A DNA stretch of 64,000 nucleotides from Misgurnus anguillicaudatus (taxonomy: Eukaryota > Chordata > Actinopteri > Cypriniformes > Cobitidae). Both the position numbers and the translations under genes were made by a program. Numbering within the stretch: position 1 is the stretch's first letter; each line of letters begins with the position of its first letter. The stretch spans positions 30,475,001-30,539,000 of the forward strand of contig NC_073348.2 in the NCBI RefSeq assembly GCF_027580225.2, in the 5' to 3' direction. Below are positions 34,776 through 46,336 of the stretch, one piece after another. The notes beneath the pieces were generated by a model. The model did not search any database. It was not told where the DNA came from and was given only the letters and a program-made list of their open reading frames with translations.

Positions 34776-35773
34776 GACCCTTTATTTTAGACAAAGACAA
34801 AACTGAGCAAAAACACAAGCTCGCATTATCTAGCATTGTTTGCATTAGTGAAATGCGTTAGAGAGTTCGGTAAACATCTGGATGCTTTAAATCTTGCAGG
34901 TGGAGAGCAGACCCCTCCATTACTGGCCAGTTATCAAACCAGACACGTTCACAGATTGGGAGGATTTAAGGGAAAATTACACTTCAATTTGGAATCGAAT
35001 AGCATCCGCTGGTGACTTGGGAAGTCATACGGTTGTATCACTGCATACAGATGGAGCTACAAGAAGATACCAGACTCAATATCATATAATTTGAGTTGGT
35101 TTCATTTAGTACAGTATTAATTCAAATCCATTCTTGATTAGAGGGAAGCTGGAGGAATGAAAAAGCTAATTGGTCCTTGTTCGGTCTTTAAAGACAAAAA
35201 AGCATGCATTTAAATATGAAAATGACTGTTCACAATGCCCCATACAGTATATTATGGTGTTATGAAAGGAATATGCATAAAATTTGTGGGCAACAAACTG
35301 ACCTACATCCCTTGTGATTAGACTGTGAAACCGAGCAGCGGACGACTTGAATCTTAATTAAACGGGAGGGCATATTAAATGTAACAGTTTACATGTTGTA
35401 TTTCATAACATAACAATGACGAAGAATAGAGGATTATATTTATTACATCCCCTTGACAACCCAACAGATGACACTCTTCTGTTTGTGCCTCATTATCGAG
35501 TAAATGTTTAGGGCTAAACAAATCCAAACAAAAAAGGAGCCAATGACATTGCCCGTTGGAAGATGTTCCTTTTTCGAGCGATGACATCAAACGTTGTCCA
35601 GATTGCCCTGAAAAAATAGCTTCCCTCCAATCACAACGGCCTTTTGTGTCGTCTCCCTGACAGAATACCCAGGAGCTATGAAGCACTAAATACAAACTGA
35701 CAGCTGTAAGAATAAAGCATCAGCTGCATTCACTGACTGAGCTAAAACAGACCCATTTTTTACTTTAATATAT
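34776..35773. other. Unique non-coding DNA
   Basis: A plus frame after CTTGCAG at 34894 (MQVESRPLHYWPVIKPD...) and a 106-codon minus frame at 35375-35695 are visible, but neither matches a known protein nor has a convincing exon structure. Confidence 0.4.
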
Positions 35774-36179
35774 TTAAAGGGGACATTTCATGAACATCAG
35801 ACTTTTTCCATGTTTAAGTGCTATAATTGGGTCCCCAGTGCTTCTATTAACCTAGAAAATGTGAAAATGAACAACTCAGTAACCATTCTTTGCAAGCATG
35901 TGGAAAAATAGGTCATTGAAATTTGGCTCCCCTTGTGATGTCAGAGGGGGATAATATCGCCCCTTAATCTGCACTATCCAACCACAGCACTGCAATTTAG
36001 TGCAGAGATCCATTTAAAGGATACCTAAAAACGGCACATTTTTGCTTACAGTTACAAACTGGCAATGGTGTAATAAATGATCTATTTAGTATTTTGAGCT
36101 AGAATTTCACATACATACTCTGGGGACACCAAATGTTTATTTGACATCTTAAAAAAGTCTTGTGAAATGTCCTGTTTAA
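35774..36179. mobile_element. MITE B, copy 1, complete
   Basis: The ends TTAAAGGGGACATTTCATGA and TCTTGTGAAATGTCCTGTTTAA mirror each other. Landmarks are CTCCCCTTGTGATGTCAGAG, AATCTGCACTATCCAACCAC and ACTCTGGGGACACC. At 406 bp it sets the length for the family; copies lie at 36688, 43291 and 52912. Confidence 0.9.
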
Positions 36180-36687
36180 GACCAGCTGAAATAGAAAGGG
36201 TAAACATATTTCCATAAACTTAATGCAAGTGAAAAAAGGCAAAAAAGCAAAGATACACACAACACTTGGTTAAATCTGATTTTGAGCTCCAAACACGTAA
36301 TTTGTTGCTTAACAAACCAGTTGTAACAGTAATCGAATGATTATGAATACTGAACATTAAAGAGCCCATTAATTCGCTTGATGAGCCAAACAGCTGAATT
36401 TTATCCGTTTCAGATAGTATATGGAGAAAGACATAAGTGAGCATTTGGATAGGCAACAATTTGCACAAAGTGCAAGAAGAGTCATCAAAAAATGCCAGAT
36501 TATTTTTAACCCAGCGTTGGGTCATAAAGGGACAAACCCAACCCACTGGGTTGTAATTTAACCTACACCATAAAGATTTGTTGTTGCACTTACATTTTTA
36601 TGCTTAATCAACTTGAAATTACAATTATTTTCATTTTCTTGACTAGTGAGGAGTTGCTTGAAATTATAAAAATAAAGTTGAAATAAC

Positions 36688-37553
36688 TTAAAGGGGACAT
36701 TTCACAAGACTTTTTTAAGATGTAAAATAAGAGTACGTATGTGAAGTTCTAGCTAAAAAAATCCATAGATAATTTATTATAAAATGTTTAAATTGCCACT
36801 TTGTATATTGGTGTTAGCAAAAATGTGCCATTTTGGGTGTCCTTTTAAATGCAAATGAGCTGATCTCTGCGCTAAATGGCAGTGCCGTGGTTGGATAATG
36901 CAGATTAGGGGGTGGTATTATCCCCTTCTGACATCACAGGGGGAGCCAAATGTCAATGACCTATTTTTTCACATGCTTGCAGAGAATGGTTCACCAAAAA
37001 TAAGTTACTGGGTTGATCTTTCTCACATTTTCTAGGTTGATAGAAGGAATGGGGACCCAAATATCAGTCCCTCCAGAAAAATGCGATTATGCGATCGCAT
37101 GATTCAATGCATAATCAGCCAAAGTCTGCGGGGGGCGTTTTTTCTTAAATACGCCGCAGTTTCGCCGCATAAATTGCAGATTTCTGCTCGCAAAATATGC
37201 AGGGCTTACATGATTTCATAATCCTCGCATTTTCGTAGCAAAAAGTCATATATATCTTAACATAAAGTAGAAAATTTTTACATTTACTTCACATATGCGC
37301 AGCCATGTCCCCTCGTGTCATGGGAATGTTAAGAAGTGACGTAATTACGAAATGTGAACATCAATGAAAAGCTGCAAACAGTTTTTGCAAGTTCCCACAA
37401 TTTCATCTCATAAAATTGCATAAATATCCCGCATATTCCATCGCATTTTTTAAGAAAACGTGCGCAAGATCAAGGATTTTTGCCCGCAACAATCACAAAT
37501 AAACTGAGTTTTTCTGGAAAGACTAGCAGATGTTCATGATAAGTCCTCTTTAA
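36688..37553 (-). mobile_element. MITE B, copy 2, third shell
   Basis: It starts TTAAAGGGGACATTTCACAAG and ends AAGTCCTCTTTAA, opposite in orientation to copy 1. After removing the inner 462 bp it is about 404 bp, nearly the same as the complete copy at 35774. It lies in the middle of palindrome N. Confidence 0.85.
37065..37526. mobile_element. Innermost MITE Q (CAGTCCCTCCAGAAAAA ends)
   Basis: The left end CAGTCCCTCCAGAAAAATGC mirrors the right end TTTTTCTGGAAAGACTA with a few mismatches. The inside carries GATTATGCGATCGCATGATT and TCGCCGCATAAATTGC words. CA...TG-like ends suggest hAT, but no clean 8-bp duplication is visible, and about 20 bp of the host B seem lost at the insertion site. 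Confidence 0.7.
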
Positions 37554-37700
37554 GAGCTAATTTAACTTTATTTTTTATAGCAATTCCTCACTAGTCAAGA
37601 AAGTTGAAATGAATTAAAAATTCAAGTTGATTAAGCTTAAAAATGTAAGTGCAACAAGGACTTTTTTTACAGTGCTGGGTTGTTACAACCAAAAATGCTG

Positions 37701-38379
37701 ACATTTATGTTTAAAACATAAACTTTTTCTGCGTTTATCTAACCCAAGAACTGTGTTTGTCTGTTTATATTTTAGGACGATTTTATAGTATACTACTAAA
37801 ATTACTAAAAATACCTTTACCAAAGTTTTCACATGCCATGTGAATTTTGAAAATAGGACAAGGCCATCTATAAAATGTATTGGTACAAACACCACTCATG
37901 TCATTCCAAGATGCTTTGTTAACAGATGGAAAGGTGGCCTTCTGTTAAGTGCCTAAGGTAAGCAACCCGTGCGGACAGCTTGCAAGCATCAACCAGACCT
38001 ACAGATTAATTTAACATCAAATTTAACATCCTTCCATATTGATATTAATAGACGGTGGCAAAAACACGATAATGGATTTTATTGAAATATGCTCGGAGAA
38101 ATAAACACATCAGCAACCAACAAGGTGACTTTCGTGCTGTTTGCAGCCATGCATCGATTTTAATCAGCATTGCTTTTACTGCTGCCATTTAATAAGCTTT
38201 TTCATAGTTTGTCTGTATGTTCTTCCGCGCCATCTCTGTAAATTGAATATTGGCTTAAAGAAGTGCCTAAGTAATCTGGCTATCGCTCTTGGTTGGTTTG
38301 TTTGTTTTTCTTTTGCCAGTGATCTAACATCTCTAGCTAGACCTACTCCGGCTGTCCTTGAACTATGGTGTATGAAGTT
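37701..38379. other. Unique non-coding DNA
   Basis: No repeat end or gene is recognised. Overlapping frames on opposite strands at 38141-38398 are not protein-like. Confidence 0.45.
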
Positions 38380-38605
38380 TTTCACAGACAAGGCTTAGCT
38401 AAAGCCAGGACTAGGCCTTAGTTTAATAAAGACGTTTAAGCATCTTTACTAAAATTGCCTTAGAAAAAAAATTCACTGATGTGTATCTTGAGACAAATCA
38501 GTGGCACTGGCATATTTTAAGATCTGTCAGTGCAAGTTATTTTCAGGTTGAGACAGCTCAAACACGTGTCTTAGTCTAGGATAGCCTTAAGCCTTGTCTG
38601 TGAAA
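38380..38605. mobile_element. MITE with TTTCACAGACAAGGCTTA ends
   Basis: TTTCACAGACAAGGCTTAGC at the left mirrors TTAAGCCTTGTCTGTGAAA at the right; next inward GGACTAGGCCTTAG pairs with CTTAGTCTAGGATAGCC. It is 226 bp. Confidence 0.85.
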
Positions 38606-38694
38606 CCAGGGGATCATGTATTTAATTATATGGTTTAACTGAAACTTTTCCACATTACAATTTTTTTTGCATAGGCTTATGCACATTAAACTTT

Positions 38695-38815
38695 TAAAAC
38701 ATTAAGCATTGCATCAGCAGCGCAAAGGTTATGGGTTGGAGTCCAAAGCAACACATACTGATATATTATCAAAATACAAAATAAGTCGCTTTGCCAAATG
38801 CCTAAATGTAAAACG
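38695..38815 (+). mobile_element. tRNA-derived SINE copy
   Basis: GCATCAGCAGCGCAAAGGTT, a decayed B box GGGTTGGAGTCC, ACACATACTGATA, TAAGTCGCTTTGCCAAATGC and ATGTAAA appear in the order of the common fish SINE. The 5' A box is lost. Confidence 0.75.
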
Positions 38816-39616
38816 TAACTTTTAAAAGCCAAGCAAGCAATACCCACAACAATCCCCCATATGCTCGAACCTCAACAAGGCCTGAAATCATCCCACCCAA
38901 GCCGTAACCAACCAAGTGCATTGGGCACCAAATGACCAGTGCTCAACAAAGCATGCTGCTCTTGAAGGGCACCAGCCTTCCATTTGGCATATGGACACCA
39001 GACTCTGCGGCAAGCCTGCCTGGCTCGCCTGCATCCCCTCCCCTTCAGGCCTGTGCTGTGCAAGGATGAGTGAACAAATGTTTATCTGTCCATAGTAGGT
39101 ATGGGCTGGGGCAATGCTATTTGCTTCTCCGCATTTTTGCTGAGCTTACCGAATTACCACTTATGCGCACATAAAACATACATGCCCGTGCCGAGGTGAG
39201 TCAGAGGAAAGTAGGGGTAAATCTGTCATGGGGTGCTCACCACCTCTGGCAAGGTCACACAAACATTATTTTAAATGACAGCCGGTAGAACAGGGGCATT
39301 AGACAACACTCTCAGAGCATACCAACTACTTCACAGGAGGGCAATGGGTGACATACTGAGTGTTGTGTTTTGTGCAATCGTGCGTTGACCAAAAATATTG
39401 CAATTTTTGAAGACTTAAATTCTTTAAAAAAGGGGGTATATTTGGAACAAAGTGCATCCTACACCTTATAAAATGCTGGTTTGCTTTAACCTTTTATTTG
39501 ATTTACTGTTTTTTTTTTACATAAAATCACCCATAATGTGAAGACCATTAGTTTAAATTAACTTAGAAAATGTCCATATTTGACCCAAGATAGCAAAAAA
39601 TTATAAAATAAAATTT
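38816..39616. other. Unique DNA, locally GC-rich
   Basis: 38870-39070 is richer in GC than its surroundings and holds a 63-codon minus frame with no family match. The rest is AT-rich. Confidence 0.4.
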
Positions 39617-41630
39617 TATATTTTTTTGGAAATATACTCATTTTCCAGCTCTCCTAGAGCTAAACATTTGATTTTTACAGTTTTGGAATCCATTCAGCCG
39701 ATCTCGGGCTCTGGCACTAGCACTTTTAGCATAGCTTAGCATAATCCATTAAATCTGATTAGACCGTTAGCATCGTGCTCAAAAAAACCCAAGTTTTTAT
39801 ATCTTTCCTATTTAAAACTTGACTCTTCTTTAGTAACATCGTGTACTAAGACCGATGGAAAATTAAAAGTTGTGATTTTTTAGGCCGATTCCGGCGTAAT
39901 AATTAAGGACTTTGCTGCCGTATCACGGCTGCAGCAGGCGTAGTGATATTACGCACTGCCTGAAAATAGTCCCCTGCTATTAAAAGTTATCAAGGGGACT
40001 ATTTACGAGTGCTGCATAATATCATTGCGCCTGATGTAGTCATGGTACGGCAGCAAATTCCTTGATTAATACGCCGGAATGAGAGTATAGTTCCTAGACA
40101 TATCGGCCTAGAAAATCACAACTTTTAATTTTCCGTCACTCTTAGTACACGATGTAACTACAGAAGAGTCAAACTTTAAATAGGAAAAATATTGAAACTC
40201 TTTGGTAATTTTTGAGCGTGATGCTAATGGTCTAATCCAGGGGTGTCAAACTCAAGGCCCGCGGGCCAAATCTGGCCCGCACCCTAATTTCATCTGGCCC
40301 GCGAGAGTTTACGAATGATGCTAATTATGTGGCCCGCGAGAGTTTACAGATTATTTTATTGTTATTATAAGTTTTATTTTTTGCAGGTTATTTCCTACAT
40401 TGATTTTTTTGCAGCCACCAAAACTAATTTTTGTCGCGCCAAAGTCTTTTTGTAATGTAATTATGTTGATAATGTTGATGATTGCATGAGAAAGAACGTG
40501 CAGTGCCCCGCACGCGCACACTACTAGAGTGGGCGTGTCTGAATGCGAACGCTGCAGCCTCCGGAGGTCGCATTTCCAGGCTGCATACGTCATCAAGACT
40601 GTCTTGTTTCAGAATATTACCAATTATAAAGTTAAATATTATTCTTTGTTTATAGTAAATAGTTGTAATATGCGTATGACTTGCGAATGTAATGGTCAGT
40701 TAACTTAAATAAACCAGGCTTGATGACGCTGCCTATGCGACCTCCGCATATGGAAACGGACAGTATCTGCTCGTGCTTTCTCTCCCTCTCTCGCGCACGC
40801 TCACGCGGATCCAGCGAGGAAATGTTTTCCGTCTCGTGTACAGAAATGTTTCGCGATGCCCAGCTGGGATTAGTTTACAACGCGTCTATTCCCGCTAAAT
40901 CCGCGAACTAATGACTCATCTGAATCGATTACTTTTAATAAACGATTGAAACTCTTGATCTGTAGCCTACAACACTGAACTCATGAGACAGTCAATCAGA
41001 CACTCAAAGCCAGGTAAAAAAATCACAGCTTTTTTGTAAAGAGGGCAAGAAATGACAAGACAGAGTATATGTGTCTAATAATGCATATTGTGGTGGAGAT
41101 TGTAAAACAGATCAGTATTTTAAAATGCCTCTCATTTTCTTACCTGCACAATGAAGGATAACATAACATTTTGAGTGTATGGTACTCACACACAACATGT
41201 GTTTATGTCACCACAGTTATTTTTAAAATAATCTGTAGAATAGTTGTACTCTATACACTTTGTCATTATTTGCCTGGGCTTCTACTTTCAAAGCTAGGTA
41301 TTAATTGAGTTATTAACAAAACCAATAGTAAGCAAATGCAGAGAAAATTATGCAATGTACAGTAATAAAAGAGTTGATACATTCACACAGTCGTTCAAAT
41401 ACAACCGGCCCTTTGAGATTAACCGTAAGGCTGATGTGGCCCGCGATTAAATTGAGTTTGACACCCCTGGTCTAATCAGATTCAATGGATTGTGCTAAGC
41501 TATGCTAAAAGTGGTACGGCCAGAGCCGGAGATCGGCTGAATGGACTCCAAAACTGTAAAAATCAAATGTTTAACTCTAGGGGAGCTGGAGAATGAGCCT
41601 ATTTTCCAAAAAAGTGGAGTGTCCCTCCAA
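39617..41630. mobile_element. Palindromic repeat A, copy 3, interrupted
   Basis: The arms are as in copies 1 and 2 (AGCATAGCTTAGCATAATCC; TTCGAGC-type differences in the core), ending AAAGTGGAGTGTCCCTCC. It is split at GTCTAATC in the right arm by a 1,232-bp hAT element. Without that insert it is about 780 bp. Confidence 0.9.
40238..41469. mobile_element. hAT (Charlie-like) non-autonomous element
   Basis: The ends are CAGGGGTGTCAAACTCA and TGAGTTTGACACCCCTG (exact inverted), and GTCTAATC is duplicated perfectly at 40230-40237 and 41470-41477. The next block GGCCCGCGGGCCAAATCTGG is typical of hAT-Charlie relatives in vertebrates. No long transposase frame exists. A secondary inverted pair, GGAGGTCGCATTTCC near 40562 and TGCGACCTCCGCATATGG near 40736, lies inside. 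1,232 bp. Confidence 0.95.
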
Positions 41631-42604
41631 AATAATGATGGCAACACTAAGGTCGCATTTTTTTATCCATTGTCATATCTAAACAGCTTTAGCAGCTTTG
41701 GCTACTAAAGTCTTAACTTACAAAACTATCTAATTTTCCCAGTACGCATACAGGTCCCACTAGAGCCAAAATCTGCTGAGATTTTAAGTCGTGTAGTGTT
41801 ATCCTGCCTTAAGGGGTTTATCTGGGAGATCAGAGAAGCTTCTCTAATACACTTTACGCTCGTTCGTTCCACTGTCGGTGATGAACAAAAGATCCCTGTC
41901 ATCATGAGAACCCAAGCGGAAAGCAGAACAGCGAGAACGCACGTTTGAACTAAAGGGTCCTTTACCTGCCACTTTGATTAATAGATCCATTAATACAAAA
42001 TCAGACATTGTAACCAAAGAGCCAACAGCTATTGCGATATATTGCGCAGCATAGTGTCATTGAGAACTTCTGAAGTCATTTGATCATCCAAAGTTGGGAC
42101 ACCGAAGACGACTCTAACAGGTCGAGTGCTTTCCTGACCAATCTCATGTTATTTGCGTCGTCAACATCTTTGATATCGTAATCTGCATTTTGTTTGCTGC
42201 ATATTAGCATCAGCTTCTATCTGGAGCGATTCTATAAGATGTTTCTGAGTGTCTGAATGATGCTATTTCAAGGCTCATTATGCCTCAAAAGGCTGAGGGA
42301 GCAAACACGAGTTTCCAGAAGCACTGAGCTGTCAATCATAATGAATTACTTATTGTTTGTAGCTGACAATAAATCTACCGTGTGCAACAATCTCAATGGC
42401 CTTAAAGTTGCAACAAGGATCGTGTGCCAGTGTTTGAAATAAACTTAAATGGTGCTTAAAAGTTTACTGTTCAGAAATATAGGCTACCAAGTCTTTAAAA
42501 ATGTCACGCTTCAAATGGATTCATGTTTTTAATTAAATTCTTGAAACATAAACATGTAATGGAAACCACTGGTGGTCAAATACTAAAAATGTGTTCCTGT
42601 TGCT
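41631..42604. other. Unique DNA, possible conserved element at 41800-42250
   Basis: There is no repeat. The stretch CACTTTGATTAATAGATCC with CATTAATAC and GCGATATATTGC has an enhancer-like texture, but conservation is untested. The 61-codon frame at 42257-42442 is unsupported. Confidence 0.35.
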
Positions 42605-42700
42605 CAGTTTAATAGAGCAGCACAAAGGTTATGGGCTTGATTCCCAGAGAATGTGAATAAAAGTGTTTGTCAAATGCATTCAATGTAAAATGCAGGTTAG
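42605..42700 (+). mobile_element. tRNA-derived SINE copy
   Basis: TAATAGAGCAGCACAAAGGTT, GGGCTTGATTCCCAG (B-box region), GAATAAAAGTGTTTGTCAAATGC and ATGTAAAATG follow the fish SINE order with an internal deletion. Confidence 0.7.
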
Positions 42701-42715
42701 ATACACCAACTACTG

Positions 42716-42915
42716 TACACTCTCAGAATAAAATGGTCCATAGGTGTCACTGGAATGGTACCCTTAAAAAGGTCCTAATCTGTACCTTTTAAGTACAGAT
42801 AAGAATACTTTTGGTACAAATATGTACCTTTGAAGTAGTAATATGGACTCTTTAGAAAAGGGTATGGACCCTTTTTGAAAGGGTAGCGCCCCAGTGACAG
42901 CTTTTGTAGGACCAT
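42716..42915. repeat. Repeat K (GGTACC-rich), copy 1
   Basis: ACACTCTCAGAATAAAATGG at the left, then GGTGTCACTGG, repeated GTACCTTT/AAGGTAC words and CCCCAGTGACAGCTTTTG at the right. The two ends form an imperfect inverted repeat. Confidence 0.7.
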
Positions 42916-43017
42916 AAGTGATGCTATATCACAACTATAGGTGCTACTGTATAGGTGCTATACTGTATATCACTTAAAGTGGTCAATGATTACTAGCCAG
43001 TGAACCACTTTTACTGT

Positions 43018-43150
43018 GGGTTCACACCAGATGCGAGTTCAACGATTTGCGTGAGTAGATTACAAGTCAATGCAAAGACGCGATCAGACGCTTCCTCGCA
43101 CGGGGCGATGCAAATGACGCAAATTGGGCGCCGCGATTGCCACGAAAACA
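43018..43150 (+). repeat. Repeat D, copy 4, partial
   Basis: GGGTTCACACCAGATGCGAG, AAGTCAATGCAAAGACGCGA and GCCACGAAAACACGC relate it to the D copies at 49987, 57373 and 57637. Confidence 0.65.
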
Positions 43151-43290
43151 CGCACTATTCAACTAAAGCTAAAAATTAGCAGGACACAAAGTTAATGCTT
43201 TAAAGAGTACCTCTAATTCTGTAGTGTAGTAACAACATGGAAGCTACTTTCAATGTAAAATGTAGGACCATATTATGATATAATTTGTTC

Positions 43291-43805
43291 TTTTAAATAG
43301 GACAATGGGACTTTTAAAAGACTTTTTAAAAAGCAAAATAAATCGTTGGTGTCCCCAGAGTACATAATGTGAAGTTTTAGCTCAAAATACCATAAAAATA
43401 ATTTATTACACCTAAATTGCCACTTTGTAGGTGCGAGCAAAAATTTGCTGTTTGGGGTGTGTCCTTTAAAATGCAAATTAGCTGAAGAAATGCAAACAAT
43501 GATCACAATGATGGTGGTTTTTTATTTGAAACTCAATTGTGTGGTCAATCCTCTTTCTCTCTACACTAAATGGCAGTGCCATGGTTGGATAGTGCAGATT
43601 AAGGGGCGGTATTATTATAATAAGATCCCCTTCTGACATCACAAGGGGAGCCACATTTCAATGAACAAATTTTTCACGTGCTTGCATAGAATGGTTTACC
43701 AAAACTAAGTTACTCAGTTGTTCTTTTCACATTTTCTAGCTTGATAGAAGCTCTGGGGACCCAATTATAGCACTTAAACATGGAAAAAGTCAGATTTTTA
43801 TGGTA
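43291..43805 (-). mobile_element. MITE B, copy 3, diverged
   Basis: GTGTCCCCAGAGTACATAATG, AAATTGCCACTTTGTAGG, ATGGCAGTGCCATGGTTGG, CTTCTGACATCACAAGGGGAG and CTGGGGACCCAATTATAGC appear in order. Ends are degraded, and about 80 bp of extra sequence lie near 43480-43565. Confidence 0.8.
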
Positions 43806-43851
43806 GAACATTTTTCTTCTTGAAAATCACAGATGTTTGAACACTGTTAGG

Positions 43852-44012
43852 AAAAATGGTACAAACGCTGTCACTTGGATAGTACCCTTTAGAAAGGTCC
43901 TAATATGTATAATGTAGGTACAGATAGACATACCAATACGCACCCTTTAGATACAAAGGTGTACTTTTTAATAGGGTACCACCCCAGTGACAGCTTTTTT
44001 TCTAAACGTGTA
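43852..44012. repeat. Repeat K, copy 2
   Basis: GCTGTCACTTGGATAGTACCC at the left and GGTACCACCCCAGTGACAGC at the right form the inverted ends, as in copy 1. Confidence 0.7.
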
Positions 44013-46215
44013 GGAAAAGTAAATATATTTATCATACATGACTATAATGGAAAAAGTCTAGCGTGTAAAGTTTGTATCCTACTTCAAAGCTGAGCAGACT
44101 TGATATTTGGCTTGCGAAACAATAACTTGGATCCATACAGGTGTTCTTAAAAACTCTTAATTATATACATTTTCCCGTTGATTATAAAATGAAATCACAG
44201 CTTAGGGCCTGACTGTGATCAAACACAAGCTGCACTTTGATGCTTGGCCAACGCATATTGGCAGTTCGCTAATTAAGTCAAAGCAAACAACCACCTGTGA
44301 TTAAAAGTATCAAACTGTTTGCTTCACTTCAGAGTTTATTATTTACATCTATAAAGCGCCAGCTGAGTCCATTAATGAGGCAACCTGAAAAAAAAAGTAG
44401 TCTATTAAATCATCTGACCTTTTCTAAAATGAAATAATGACCCTAATATTTGTCTGACCCCTCAGCTATTCTTTTTCACAACAGGTTACTGACAATGAAA
44501 CCAAGGTTACTGCTTTTAAAATGAAATATTGATCTGTGTGCGTGTTTCTGGTGTCACATATTGAATCAGGTTAAAATTTCAATTATTTCGACCACTCAAA
44601 TTCATTCGTTTTTGGGAGGGTTGTTGCATCTGTTGTATGCTTACAACGTACCTGCGGCTTAAAATACCAATATGTTTTCCCAAGGATAACAATCTTGTTT
44701 TTCCTCTCACCTTGAGATTTCGAAATCACATGCATAAAATCACATCGAGTATCACATAAAAGCATGTAATGGGTGCTTTCATTGCTCATGAATAAGTAAA
44801 TGCTTTCTGTTTACAAAAGTACTTTCCTCTACAGAAAAGAAATAGATATCTCTTAAAAGCCATGTAATGAACAAAACACATTTCAATTTCCGCTATAAGC
44901 GTCTTTAAATGTCAGAAGAGCACTCGTGAATGCGAGTAAATGGAATCTGCGTGATGTCTTCTCCTAACTCTGCTCACTTCGCCTCCACCGTCAATATGTA
45001 TTAGGCTACCTGAAGTGAGTTTAGACATTCCTCTGGGACGCTGCTTTGACAAAATCACCCCCGCACCGCACGAGACCACTGAAGCATCCAGCCTCAAAGC
45101 AATCCTCTATTGCTCTGTGCTGCACACTTCTCGTAACTTTAATCACATTTAGCATCCTCTGTGCTTACTAAAAACGTGACCACCATCCCATTTTACATTC
45201 ATGCAAATTTCAGCTTCAGCATGCATGATGGTGACAGTACCTGGATACACAAGCAGAGCAATCAGCCAAACGACCAAGATGAAGCAGACAGGGTTGCACA
45301 TTCTTCAAACTGTTTTTCAGTCACAGCTTCTGGTATTTCTTCCTTTCCCTCTCTGCTCTTCTGAACAGACGAACAACCACCTGTGATCTTTTTGCTGCTT
45401 CTTTTATCACCCGTGCAATTACGACAGCGAACGGCTTGTTTTCACCCTTGAACGGGCATGGAGTGGAGGGGCAATTTAAATCCAGCACAAGTTAAAGCGG
45501 CAGAGAGACTGCGTTCCCATTGATTATTTTCACAAGCCGAGAGCTCTCAGCAGGCAGGCATAAAGCGAAGGCCCGCCTCCTCCGAACTCTGATTGGCCAG
45601 GAGCGTAAAATGCTTCTTAGTAGGAGGCGTGTCTCTTTTCACGCTTGTCCTAGACCACTAACGCTAAGCTCTGCAAGATGAGAAAGCTGTAGCTTCAATA
45701 AAACTGGTGGGCAGCCTCCAAATGTAGGGTCTGTGTCACCATAAACTGATAGACATGCTGCAGTTTTTCACATTACAGTGCTACTATTTATAGATCAAGC
45801 ATTTTTTATTTATTTTCTATGTAATTGCTTGCTGTCAAGATTGAGTATTGGGTCTTTGCCAAGGCATTGAAGTCCCATTGCTGTGATAGTCATCGCTGTT
45901 CTGACAAAACTCACAAGGTGACCTTGGGCGTTCATTGTAAATATCTGGCTTCAAAGACGACAGACGCCAACAGTGTTTATCTTGATCCATCTGAATAAAC
46001 AGAAGCACACAACATTTCCCAAGGATTTTCGGGGTCTAATAATTGTTCGATTTATTTCGGCGGAGGAAAACTTAATTGCTTAGAGGTCGCTTAGCTCAGA
46101 GACTTGGAATGAAACACAAACAATAATTTAAGGTATAATAATAAATACTATTGAGAAAACGCAGAATAGAGAGCTTTAAAATAAACGTTAAAAAGTCCAT
46201 TTGTCTCATAGTCAA
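44013..46215. other. Unique DNA, candidate regulatory blocks
   Basis: 44160-44420 has CTAATTAAGTC, TTGATTATAAAATG and GCCAACGCATATTGGC, an enhancer-like texture. 45540-45670 is GC-richer and holds GATTGGCC (inverted CCAAT box). Short frames near 45161-45386 overlap in two frames and are not credible. Confidence 0.4.
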
Positions 46216-46336
46216 ATTATGTACATTTATGCATTTGGTAGACACTTTAATAAAAAAGCGACTTGCAGTGCATTACAGGGTGTATTTTTAATCAGTATGT
46301 GTTCACTGGGTTCAAACCCATGATCTTTTGCAATGC
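46216..46336 (-). mobile_element. tRNA-derived SINE copy
   Basis: Its complement runs GGTCATGGG-like ATCATGGGTTTGAACCCAG (B box), ACACATACTGATT, TGCACTGCAAGTCGC and AAATGCATAAATGTACA. The head is cut off by repeat E. Confidence 0.8.

Larger units (their letters stand above)
36566..37674. mobile_element. Palindromic MITE N, second shell
   Basis: GTTGCACTTACATTTTTATGC and CTTGACTAGTGAGGAGTTGC at the left mirror GCAATTCCTCACTAGTCAAG and GCTTAAAAATGTAAGTGCAAC at the right. The right end TTTACAGTG is intact, while the left end is altered (CACCATAAAG). Repeat B sits near its centre. Confidence 0.8.
36505..37700. repeat. Repeat M, copy 2, outer shell of nested stack
   Basis: AACCCAGCGTTGGGTCATAAA and ACAAACCCAACCCACTGGG lie left of the stack and GCTGGGTTGTTACAACC right of it, all typical of repeat M. 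Confidence 0.65.

Noticed and set aside
34894..35094. Possible exon after CTTGCAG
   Set aside because: Weak pyrimidine tract, no clear donor, and the peptide is not recognised.
35375..35695. 106-codon minus-strand frame
   Set aside because: No recognisable motif; isolated in unique DNA.
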